From Astrocystis sublimbata (lineage: Eukaryota > Ascomycota > Sordariomycetes > Xylariales > Xylariaceae): 64,000 nt of DNA. The stretch is taken from positions 124,001 through 188,000 of the forward strand of contig JAJNNY010000004.1 of NCBI GenBank assembly GCA_022453515.1, given 5' to 3'. A program made the position numbers and the translations under genes. Below the pieces are notes generated by a model. It saw nothing but the letters and a program-made list of their open reading frames with translations. It searched no databases and was not told the DNA's origin. This document shows, piece by piece, positions 22,329 to 32,297 of the stretch (the stretch's first letter is position 1; each line of letters begins with the position of its first letter).

Positions 22329-23212
22329 ATGGATCCCAGATGGCTGCCACAAGGCACATTTGCCAGCGATGAGTTAGTAAGCCAACAAAGGCAACTAAAT
22401 CAAAACTACAACTACAACCACCACCGCGGCGGTTACAATCTAGATTTGAACTACCGCGGCGGTTACAATGGTGACCACCGTGGTGGCTACAACAGCAACA
22501 ACAACAACAACAAAAACCGTGGTGACTACAACAACAACCGTGGTGGCTACAACAGCAACAACAACAACAACAACAACAACAACTACAACCGCGGTGGCTA
22601 CCGTGGTGGCTATCACAACGACGATTCGCGTGGCAGAACGCAAGAACGTGAGTGAGCCCCAAGAGCGGAAGAAAGTTCGGGGTATTGGACCCGGGACCTT
22701 GGAATCCGTCGATATCGGAGCTGCCGGCCAGGCGGGATCAGATCTTTTGTGGAAACTGCCGAAGATATGACGGCGACCCACGGTTTTGTCGCAATCACAA
22801 AAAAGGGAAACTGCAGATGTGCGTCCGTTGCGGACAAATGGGACACCTCTTCGAGAAATGCTACTAAGGAAATCCAGATGTAGATGACCGGGCGTTCTTC
22901 CTCTACAATTGCAGACAATGCCTCGCACCTGTAGCAACCATATTGGATTGCACAGATATTGAAGCAAAGCCTGGAGTCCATGTCAGAAACGTTATGATGG
23001 TGGACCAGGCCCGGTATGCCGTCAACAACCCAGATGCGCCCTTCTACAACGTTCCAGCGAAATACCTCGACTATAGCCAGTTTAACTCAATCCGGCACGT
23101 TCAAAAGAAGGCTTGGGATGTGCGGCCAACTCTGCAAATGAATCGGGCCCCCCTCCCAATCTCGCTGCACGCACAGGAGATATACAAATTGCAGCCACAC
23201 AGAATTCCCTAG
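22329..23212 (+). pseudogene. CCHC zinc-knuckle protein, copy 2, with a frame change and an in-frame TAA
   Basis: The first frame (22329-22655) encodes an Asn/Tyr/Gly/Arg low-complexity region with RGGYN units, built partly on AAC repeats, and then stops at TGA. Similarity to copy 1 resumes one frame over from about 22655: PK.GRKFG..DP, LPARRDQIFCGNC, DPRFC, and the knuckle CVRCGQMGHLFEKC. It then meets TAA at 22865-22867. The same frame continues past the TAA (VDDRAFFLY, DCTDIEAKPGVHVRNV) to a TAG at 23210-23212, exactly as copy 1 does. No GT..AG pair restores the frame from the GTGAGT at 22648. The simplest reading is a young pseudogene, or a gene split by two lesions. Truncated products remain possible, because the promoter and leader look intact. 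Confidence 0.7.
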
Positions 23213-24776
23213 CGTTTCATATCACTCCTCGCCCTGGGAATGCTGCTGTGGCCCAGAACATATGATAGTCAGGCCTCGAGCCGCACATGAAAATAAAAAA
23301 AAGGCTGGATGCGCGCTTGAAACTCGAAGAGACTCACCCTCGAGAAGTGAAACTCGAAGAGACGTGATCTCCAAGTTTGATGCAACAGCGGGCATGCGAG
23401 GGAAAGAGAAAGAATTCTAACCCTCTTGATACCTAATCATGGCACACGTCTGACAGAAATATCCTCTTCTCGGTATGGCTCATCAGTGCCGAACATGGAC
23501 TCTTGATGAGCGAATCTTTAACACAGAGACATGGTTGTGTTTGGTAAGCCCATGACTTATGAGTGCTGAAACTAACACTCTAGGTGCTAATTGAACACGT
23601 TCGACAGAGAGTTTCTCTGCTTAATATGGCTCCCGAGAGCTGAACGTGCATCCTTCGTGGCGGTTCCGTATATAAGTGACTGCTAACGGTCGACTTTCCG
23701 AGTTGACAACGTTCTATCTCTCGGTAGTATCGTGGTTTAGAGCTGCAGATCTGAACTGCTACACCCTTCGCCAGGAGCATTTCGAACAGACATATGTTTC
23801 TGTTTCATAAGTACTGAATATGTACTCATAGTGGGGGGCATTTTAAACAGACAGATAATTCTGTTTCTTAGGAGAACACAACAAACACACATACACACAC
23901 AATAAACGTTCTGCTTGCTCTTTTTAGGTCTAATTGTTCCAACCTGTCTTGTGAAAATAAGATGAGGACCTGCCACTCAATGCGCTTCAATTAGAGGACG
24001 CCTAGTTACTTAAACTGGCGTGGAAATGTTCCCCGACAGATATTTAAAACCGCCAAACCGTTACTAGTTGTACAAATTTGATTTTCGTAAGATTCTTAAC
24101 GGTTTTGTCGAAACGAGATGCTGAAAGGTGTGGCCTATATATATATCATGATGTGTCCTTCGTCTGAGATTCCGTCAAGCTGAACTTGTTGTACAAGGCC
24201 ACAAATATAAGTAAGATGGACTTAGGCATATGAAGTGAGGCAGACTTTGCGAAAGAAGCATATTATTACCGTCTTACCATCCTATCACGCTACGCCATCC
24301 TAGGTTTCAACTACTCTGCACCATTATTCTAGAGTCTGTTGTGATGCTGACTGTCCGCCTTAAGCCGCATACTGTCATGACAATAGATCAGGTTGAAACC
24401 TTTATTGGATATCTTCTCTTGTTCATTTCGAGACCCTATTAATTGGGAACGGCCAAGGAGCCTTTTCCACATGGATCTCCAAAAAATTTAAAAATAAAAA
24501 CATTGGTGAAAAAGGTATACGATCCAGTCATATCTAGATAGGTTCTGTTTCATAAAACGTCCCATCCCCCAGCGTAAAAAATATTATCCCTCTTGCTTTG
24601 ATATTGCCACATCAAAATCCGCACACCGCCACCCATGAAAATGTGACCGATTCGGCCGCAAAAAGTAACCTTGTCTAGCCCGTTTTTTGTAAACACAGGC
24701 AATGAATTTACATAATCATTAACCATCATTGTCCGTTGCTAACCCCCGTATTATATCATGGTTGGTGCGAAGCGAT
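23213..24776. other. AT-rich region without genes
   Basis: About 1.5 kb, clearly AT-richer than the flanks, with many stops in all frames. It resembles old repeat DNA degraded by C-to-T change, but no element can be identified. A short direct repeat GAAACTCGAAGAGAC occurs twice at about 23318-23361. Confidence 0.5.
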
Positions 24777-25862
24777 TTACCACTTCTCAGCCATGCTAGC
24801 GGGCAGCGAGCCTGTGACGTGCGTTAGCGTTGCTGGTTCATGGAGCATTGATGACGATGGCAAGTTACATACCAGGGATACCGCCGAAGGCACCAAGACC
24901 CTGGACAGCAGCAGCAGGGAAGCTTCCGGCACCGCAGACGACAGCACACACACAGGCACCGTCCTTGATCTCGCCAGTGCCGGTCTGGATGGGAGAATCA
25001 GAGCCGACGGGGGCAGGGGTCTCGCCAGCAGCAGGGGTCTCGGTCGGGGCAGGAGCGTCACCGGCAGGAGCCTCAGTGGGAGGCGGGGGAGGAGCCTCCA
25101 TCTCGGGAGCGGCGGTGGCGTTACCGGTGATGGCGCTGCCGGCACCCATACCCTTCTGCTGGATAGCCATGGCCTGGAACATGGCCTGGGTCTTGTCGGC
25201 GGTGGGGTTGATGGAGAAGGTCATACCCTTTCCACAGTGACCCTTCTGAGCACAGTAGAACCCTTGTTGCGCCAGCGTTAGCGGGAGATGAAAGCAATGG
25301 GCATCGTCCAATACTTACAAAGAGGCTTCTCATCCATGACTTGCACGGCCATCTGGGGAGGGGGGTTCACGGAGTTGTCCATGTTGGCCATGAAACCAGA
25401 GTCCTGGCCACCCTCCATGGGGTCGCAGGGAAGGGCAAAGGTAGACTGAGTAACAGTGTGGTTCTGGCTCATGAAGGTGAAGATGACCATGTCACCGACA
25501 GCGGCCTTGATCTCGGGAGGCGAGTAGGCAAGGCCGGCGGAACCACCGACCTGGACGTGGTGGGTGGCCATGGCGCCAGCCTCGGCGGTACCAGAGGCGG
25601 TGGCCTCGGCGCCGGCTGTGACGGTCTTGGTGACGGTGACGGCGTCGTTCTTGGTGGTGGTCTCGGCTCCGTTTCCGGGGTTTATCCAGATGACGATGAT
25701 CTGTGCGCTAGCCTCGACCTTCAGGACGCTGCCCAGATTTCCAGCGAGCAGCTCCTTGCCCTTCTTGCCCTCAGTTCGTGCCTGGACGGGGTAGACATTC
25801 TGGATGGCCTTGGCCATGGCGAGGGGGGCCATGGCCAGAGAGAGGACGGATGAGTACTTCAT
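24777..25862 (-). CDS. Secreted cupredoxin-domain protein
   Basis: Structure: complement(24777..24811, 24873..25262, 25319..25862), 322 residues. Introns are 61 nt (donor GTATGT) and 56 nt (donor GTAAGT), both in phase. A signal peptide (MKYSSVLSLAMAPLAMAKA) is followed by a Thr/Ala-rich stretch and one plastocyanin-like domain (about 100-215). Likely type I copper ligands are all present: His in SQNHTVTQS, Cys in WFYC, His in KGHC and Met in CGKGM. Beyond the domain lie an Ala/Gln-rich helix, a Pro/Ala-rich linker (PPPPPTEAPAGD..) and a Cys pair (ACVCAVVC). Related fungal extracellular proteins are cell-wall or stress associated, but no substrate can be read. The last tiny exon is supported by donor, CTAAC branch and phase. 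Without it the protein would stop after GGIPGM. Confidence 0.88.
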
Positions 25863-28209
25863 GGTGAATTGTGGGGGTGGTGTGATTAAGTTGATGATAG
25901 TTTGTTTTTATCGAGTAACCTGACTACTGATGATCCGTTGAAAAAGACCGTGGCGATTTGAAGTTGGCAATTAAGAGGCTTGGGAATAGCGAGACCCGGC
26001 TCGTGATGAAGTGAATGAATGCGATGGAAGACAGGAAATCAAGGGAAAGGAAGAGTAACTGCAAGTTACGTCGTCTAAAGAAGAGATGGGTAGGAGGAAA
26101 CAAACAAGCTACCGGCCGAGGAGAGCCCATGGCTTATATCGAGCATGAACCGGCGGTGGATCTGTGGTCAGAGGCCGGGATCTCTGCCCTCCATCTTCCC
26201 GCGCTGCAGTGGCCGAGGAGGTGATCTCGAAACGACGTCAAGGTTCTGGCCAGGGGTGCCGTTCGGATCGCGACCAAAGCCCACAATCCATTTCGGGGGC
26301 GACTGCGTCCGATCCTGGGCCCACGCACTCTGAGGCGAGGAAAAGCTAGGTTGGCACGGAGCAATGCCTGCCACCACCCAGAAAGCGGATCAAGGATCGC
26401 GGCTCCTCCTGCAGTGCAGGGCGACGTGCTCGACGTGGGTGGTGAAGTGTCCAGGGCCAGGCCTGGTCAGGGGGTCAGGAGTGTGCCAGAATGGTTTTGG
26501 TGGTGTTTTGCGTAGTCGCTTAGCGTATGGGATGCGCCACGGCTCCTGCACGGCACGCCAGTACCCCGGACCATCGCAGTTCGGACGAGACGCCGGCACA
26601 GTCGAAGAAGTCTTTTTGATTGTTCGCCAATTACTAGAGTACGAGTATGTACATGGTTTCTCGAGAAAGGCATCGCAGGTGGTGATCGTGGCCCGCCATC
26701 ACATCACCAGCTCGACCAGCACGTCTCGATTGTCGATTGCGTCGATGTATTGGCAGACGAGACGAAGCTGTTGCGAGCGAGCGAGCGACGCTACGCCAAG
26801 GTACGAACGAGATTGGGATTAACTGGGCTGTTATAGGTTATAGATCCGATAGTGGAGAGGGAGCGAGCTTTGACGATTGGCAAGCTTGGCAGGTCCAGAT
26901 TGCTGTCTTGATTAGCGCCTTCGCGTCTTGAGGAAGACTGAATTCGGTTGTGGTGCCCTCCGTATTGGCAGACGTAGTACCTACAGGCTATACCAAGCCT
27001 GCGTCCTAGCCCATCACAACCCATGTCGTCCTCACCTGGCCTTTCCCCTTGTGGGAACCCACTGCGAATGCTCCTTAACAGAGGAACTATATACGGTGGG
27101 TTAGCTACGAGTATGTCGAAACATAACTACCACCGCGCACAATCCCCCCTCCCGTTTCACCCTTGGTGGGAAGCGCCAACAGTCCTGCCTGCCAGCAACA
27201 CATGTGTTCTGCATGTGCAGTACATGCGTGATATGGGAAATATGGAAAAAAAAAATAGAACATAGCCACAAGCTTGAGTGGCAAGTTCCTTGGGCGCCAA
27301 GATGCTTGCTTATCATAGAACCCCGAAATGCTGCCCGAAACATTCTGCCATCCTTACTTTTGAGCGAATGCCCACGTGTCGTGCAAAACCTCCCGCCCGA
27401 ATCATCTCGGCTTGATGACTAGCCATACATCCGGCTCTAGATCTCCATCGCAACCACTACGTAGTGTGCAGGGTTGGAAATCGTATCTTATCAGACTCAT
27501 CATGGTTTTGCATACACGCCTGGAGGCCTCTTCTGGAAGCAATCCGTCCAGCAAAGTGATGCATCAGCCCCGAACGCACATACTTTGAATGAGGCAGGCA
27601 ATCCTACATGAGGATTTCGAGAACCTTCGAATTAGAAGACGCCACCAACTCTGCTTGATCCCGTTTATGCCGGATCTCGTTTCGTTTCGCGGCTTAAAGT
27701 GAGTATTTTAGTACATTCTTACAGGTAAAGTGTTAAATCTCGAATCTCTGAAGGTGCAGCCCGTTACTATATCAGTATTTTTTTCATCCTTCTTATTATG
27801 GGGTGAGAATGACTGAAGTCTGTGTCATATTAATGATCGTGGACCAATTTTACCTACATTACTACTGTAAATGTATTAGACCTACATGGTTTCTGTGTGC
27901 CGAACAACGGGGCTTACAAAAATGTTTCGTTTGTTTTATCGCTTGAATTGTTTCGCTTGCCAAGATCGAGGCTCACGTCTGACGCCACAAATCTTGGGTC
28001 TGTTCATGGTGATACACGATAGGTAGCCTGCCGAAGCTCTGGTGGGTTCCCCTGAAGTAGATAGTAACGTCAACATCAACTGATTATTTGCATCCCGACG
28101 TTCCAGGTCCATATTCGGTTATAACTCACTCTGGCTATACCTCCGATCCTCCGACTTATCCGTAGCCCGAGTGAATGAATGCTTTTCTCAACATCGTCCC
28201 CGATGATGT
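25863..28209. other. Intergenic region, no gene seen
   Basis: 2.3 kb upstream of the cupredoxin gene and downstream of SMN. The first 300 bp should hold the cupredoxin promoter. A TATAA is present in minus-strand sequence near 26135. A 152-codon plus-strand frame at 26364-26822 has no family resemblance and is probably chance. From about 27600 the sequence is AT-rich. Confidence 0.5.
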
Positions 28210-29027
28210 TTATTCTGCAGCACCTCGACCATGAGGCGACTGAAGCTGGCCTTCGTATAGCCCTGTATAATAGCCAGCATAATACCACGACATGAGAAGC
28301 CGTTTCAACCCTTCGTCTTGTACTGCGATTAGTCAGCAAGCTATCGAAGAGCATGTAGGAAACACAGTATGGAAGGCTGATGAGGCGTCGCGTTGAAAGA
28401 GGCCTTAGCGAAACATACTGGTACCTAGTAGACCTGCTGGAGTTGGGGGACCGGATGCACGCGGCAGGCTCTGCTGGGTTGTCACATTGCCGGTTTCCTG
28501 TCCATTGCTGTTCTGTACAGATCTTGTCAGCGACTCGAAAAGGGACTAGGGCCAAGCTTTCGGATGTGCTTGGGTTCCTCTCCAGAGCCGGGGTAGCGGT
28601 GTATGTACTTACGAGGGTCTCCTCCTTCATCTCGGAGGGCGTTTCGGGCTTCCCATGGTTTGAGGATTCAGCGATCTCATGTAGGTCGAGCTTGGCATCT
28701 GAAGTGCTGCATCCCACCATGGTGTTTTAGTATATACAATGTCGCGAGTGATGGACAAAATGCCGGGTGATCCTCATCTGAAAACTTGGGGACGACAAGG
28801 TGGGCTGTCATACTCTTGCTTAGGCTTGAGCAAATCATTGACGTCGCCTCCATTTCTGTGAATGCTGTGGTATTTCTGTAGTGACTTAGCTCATTTTCCC
28901 ACTCCCTCGGACTGCTTGGATTGGTGGATGTTACCTTATATTCCTCCAGTGCCTGGTCCCAGGAGTCGATCAAGGCTGAATCGTCCCATATCTCGTTGTG
29001 AGTGAGTTGTTCTTCCCCAGAAGCCAT
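28210..29027 (-). CDS. SMN1: Survival motor neuron-like protein (SMN)
   Basis: Structure: complement(28210..28322, 28419..28512, 28613..28698, 28797..28875, 28935..29027), five exons, about 154 residues. SMN is the core of the complex that loads Sm proteins on spliceosomal snRNAs. The N-terminal Gemin2-binding helix is clear (IWDDSALIDSWDQALEEYK, continuing KYHSIH after intron 1). The C-terminal YG box is clear too (LLMSWYYAGYYTGLYEGQ), joined in phase to LLGTIQDEGLKR. There is no Tudor domain, as in Schizosaccharomyces Smn1. Four junctions are firm. The donor of exon 2 is uncertain by one codon (28797 or 28794) and both choices are non-consensus GT. Divergent from the NOP15-like gene, with 677 bp between starts. 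Confidence 0.88.
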
Positions 29028-29703
29028 GTTTTGCCTCTACAATGTAGTTGAAGACAACTATATGGGAGTGGCTGAGAAACTCAAAGGGCGGCCACAAGCA
29101 CCAGGAGCAGTTGCGCGGCGCGTGGTGGAAACAGCTTATGGTGTGTAAATGCGCTTCGGGTTGATTGTCATGGTTCAGGAGTTCGTTGCGAGTCGTATTT
29201 GTATCTGATGGGATGCCGGTTATTTCAAAAATAAAGGATATATTGGCAATAGTGGCACGAGGTTCTCTTAAAGCCAACGCTGCCCCTTTTGCCCAGATAT
29301 AAGCAACAATATTTAGGTATCTAGCTGGGTGTTGTTGTTGTTCACCCACAGCCCATTACAGTGCTCACATTAAGTGACGGGCACTTGCTGATCAACAGAT
29401 CCAATGGCAGCTAATCTTCGTATTGGGAAAGGTACCCACCTAGGTGCACATAGGTACCTATGTAGGTACCTTTAGGCAGCTCACCTGGGGGGAACGGCTG
29501 CTCGGCTGGCACGCTAGAAGGTTTGCGACCTACGCTTATCGGCTTATCAGAGGGCTTGGCGGGGTGCGGGTGCCACCTCACCGCCAAAATTTACATGGCA
29601 GAATTTTTGATGCGACCAGGTCCAGTTCAAGCTACACTTGTAGGCTGCTTCGCGGTGACCGATTTACTCGACAGTCGTCCCCACGCACGAGTTCGCTGTC
29701 ACG
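29028..29703. promoter_or_regulatory. Divergent promoter region SMN / NOP15-like
   Basis: 676 bp shared by two divergent RNA-biogenesis genes. It contains a dense run of GGTACC/CCTAGG palindromes at about 29431-29476, midway between the starts. No gene-like frame. Confidence 0.45.
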
Positions 29704-31000
29704 ATGCCAGAACTACGACCGAGGAAACCTTCTGCTGCCAAAGCCCTACCAAAAGAGAAGACGTCGAGCAAGCGCAAAGGTTTGTTCGTTCCTAGGCGCC
29801 CTTCGCGCTTCGCAATTCACCCAACTAATACAGCTTCGTACAGCTGCTGCGGCCGAAGATGCATCTCCAATTGCGCCCAAGAAGCTGAAGGAGGATGTTC
29901 AGGCCAAGAAGTCGAAGAGGGAAAAGCGAGCCGCCTCAGCCGCAGAGCCAGAAGCAGAGGAAGAACAGCCTGTTGCAGAAGACGACGAGGACCAAGCCCC
30001 CGAAGGCGAGGATGAGGCGGAGACCTTGGCCAAGGTCGTCGATAGCGATGCCGAAGAAGAGGATGCCAGCCCCGACGAAGATATAACAGACCTGAAGATC
30101 CCCGAGGCATCGAAAGACTTGGTCAAGTCCTCTCAGTCGAAGCATGGTGAAACCGGGGTTGTATATGTATGTTGCGAACATTGGCAAGAGATGGTATGGT
30201 AGGCTATATTGGGGCTGACGTTTTATGTTAGATCGGCCGACTTCCCAGAGGATTTTTCGAGCACCAGATGCGGGAATACTTCTCGCAGTTTGGACACGTC
30301 ACCAAGATCAGGATGTCCCGGAATAAAGCCACGGGCCAGTCTAAACACTTCGCTGTATGTCACATCGAGTGAAGCTACGGAAGTCTGGGCATCGACTTCC
30401 CAATACGCATTGTCTGCATCAACATTGTTCGCTAATATCTTGCTTACGCAGTTCATCGAATTTGCCGAACTTGGCGTTGCTGAAATCGTCGCGAAAACTA
30501 TGGTATGACACACGCCGCACGTTATGCCGCACTGAATTCTAACTTCGCATAAGGACAACTATCTGCTCGCTGGCCACATTCTGAAGGTCAAGATGGTACC
30601 GAAATCACAAGTCCACGACAGATTATGGGTTGGCGCCAACAAGCGCTTCAAAAAGATACCCTGGAACAAGATGGCAGGGAACAGGCTGAATAAGCCCCTC
30701 TCTGAAACCACCTGGACGGGTAAGATATCGAAAGAGGAGACTAAGCGGAACGAGAGAGCCAAGAAACTACTAGACCTGGGCTACGAGTTTGAGGCACCGA
30801 AGCTCAAGTCTGTTCATGATAAGGAGGACAATACCAACGCCATCGAAGCCGCCAAGGAGGAAGAGGCCCCAAAAGCCATTGAAGCCGCAGCCGTACAAGA
30901 TGAAGCCGAGGCCGAGCAATCACCAGCTGCGAAAAAGACGGCAAAGAAGCCGGCAGTCAAAGCTGGTAAGAAAGCGAAGAAAATGAAGAAAGCTGTGTGA
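29704..31000 (+). CDS. NOP15: NOP15-like nucleolar RRM protein (ribosome biogenesis)
   Basis: Structure: join(29704..29779, 29844..30166, 30232..30354, 30452..30502, 30554..31000), five exons, 339 residues; every phase fits. The family (yeast Nop15, human NIFK) binds pre-60S particles and is needed for ITS2 processing. A charged Lys/Glu-rich N-terminus (1-133) precedes a single RRM at about 134-210: RNP2-like VVYIGRLP, RNP1-like KHFAFIEF. Then come a conserved basic segment (HDRLWVGANKRFKKIPWNKM) and a Lys/Ala-rich tail. The 17-codon exon 4 completes RNP1, which supports the model. Two acceptors 10 nt apart end intron 1 (29833 and 29843). Only the second keeps frame. Confidence 0.9.
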
Positions 31001-32297
31001 TAGGGTTTGATATCATTGGGCGCGGCGTTCATATAGCATATAGTAATTACTTCGAGTCCAATCGCAACCTGTTTCCAATGCTGCAACTACCATGCCCACA
31101 CGCATGCCGACATGTCTATGTCTACACTTGCATCCTCGCCTGTATATCGTGCTGTGGAAAGCTGGAATGCTCGGATTTTACACGCAAATCTCACCAACAT
31201 ATTGAATACCCTAGACAAGTTCGGCCATGATGCGGGAACCAGCAACGGAGGCTGGCCTCTTTTAAAGATGCTCAGATGTATGCACATAGCGAACCCACAA
31301 TGCCACTGTCATCAAGCGAAGAGTGGGATTATAAAGGCATTTTTGATTGTTCTACTTCAACCGGAACTCGGTGAACAGGCCACAAAACCGCAACAGAGAC
31401 TGTTGGGCTAGGCAAGTTCGAAGTGATGGTTCTAGAGAAGGGGAAATATGTGAAGAAGAAAGAGAGACTAGGTAACAGGGCGGGCCAAGATCCTGGTATT
31501 TATTTTTACTGGGCCAGACAAGACTGTCAACACTCGAGCGAGCGACAACGTTGACCAATCACAAGATCGCTTTTGCAGCGGTAGGTACATGGATACCTGT
31601 GTAGGTAGTACTGGACGCTACCTATGAGCCACCAGCTCGCCAGGTTGCTTTAGCCCTTCAGATAACGATACGTCCAGCTGGGCAGCAGCCCCCAATACCC
31701 AGACCTTCCTCATAATGGATATAGAAATGCCTCGCATCTAAACACTCACAGTATCTGCTCATCTGATTCGTTCTACCATTGTTTTCGACACCTTGGCAAC
31801 GTTGAAGTCTCCTTGAAGGTGCGCACGTGTACAGTAGGTACTTGCCTAGGTGTTAACCATCTCAATCTGATACACAAGTCCTACTTACTGCCAGCTGCTG
31901 CCGATCGAAGCCCACCATGGACATTGCAGAGCAACAACCCCGCCACAGCTGGCGAGGCTGGCAGTGGGTAGGTACCTAAAGCTCTTGGCAACGTCGAAGT
32001 TGTACCGTATGGGTATCCTTACAGATACTGTGTACCGCGCGCTGCGCCTGCATCCTGCCAGCATCTTGCGTTTTTGCTTTGGGTTGGAGCTTCTGCAAAT
32101 CTGGCAGAATGTCGAGAGCGGTTTGGTCTGTCTGATGCATGCTATCTTCGGCCGAAATGCCCAACCCCCTTTCAACTTAAGAGCGATGGTATACACGGAT
32201 TAGCATCGCTGTTAACGCCACACACACCCTCATTTCTTCGCCCGATGTCGCCAATATCCCCCTTCCTTAGAAATAGTCCAGCTTGAAGACATTGACA
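31001..32297. other. Intergenic region, no gene seen
   Basis: 1.3 kb between two plus-strand genes. It holds the NOP15-like 3' UTR and the RUD3 promoter. GGTAGGTACCTA-type strings occur near 31580-31612, 31834-31853 and 31967-31980. No gene-like frame. Confidence 0.5.

Noticed and set aside
25341..25853. 170-codon plus-strand frame, and 24736-25281 likewise
   Set aside because: Antisense to the cupredoxin exons. The GC-rich third positions keep the opposite strand open.
26364..26822. 152-codon plus-strand ATG frame
   Set aside because: No family resemblance, no splice support and irregular composition. Possibly chance in GC-rich DNA.
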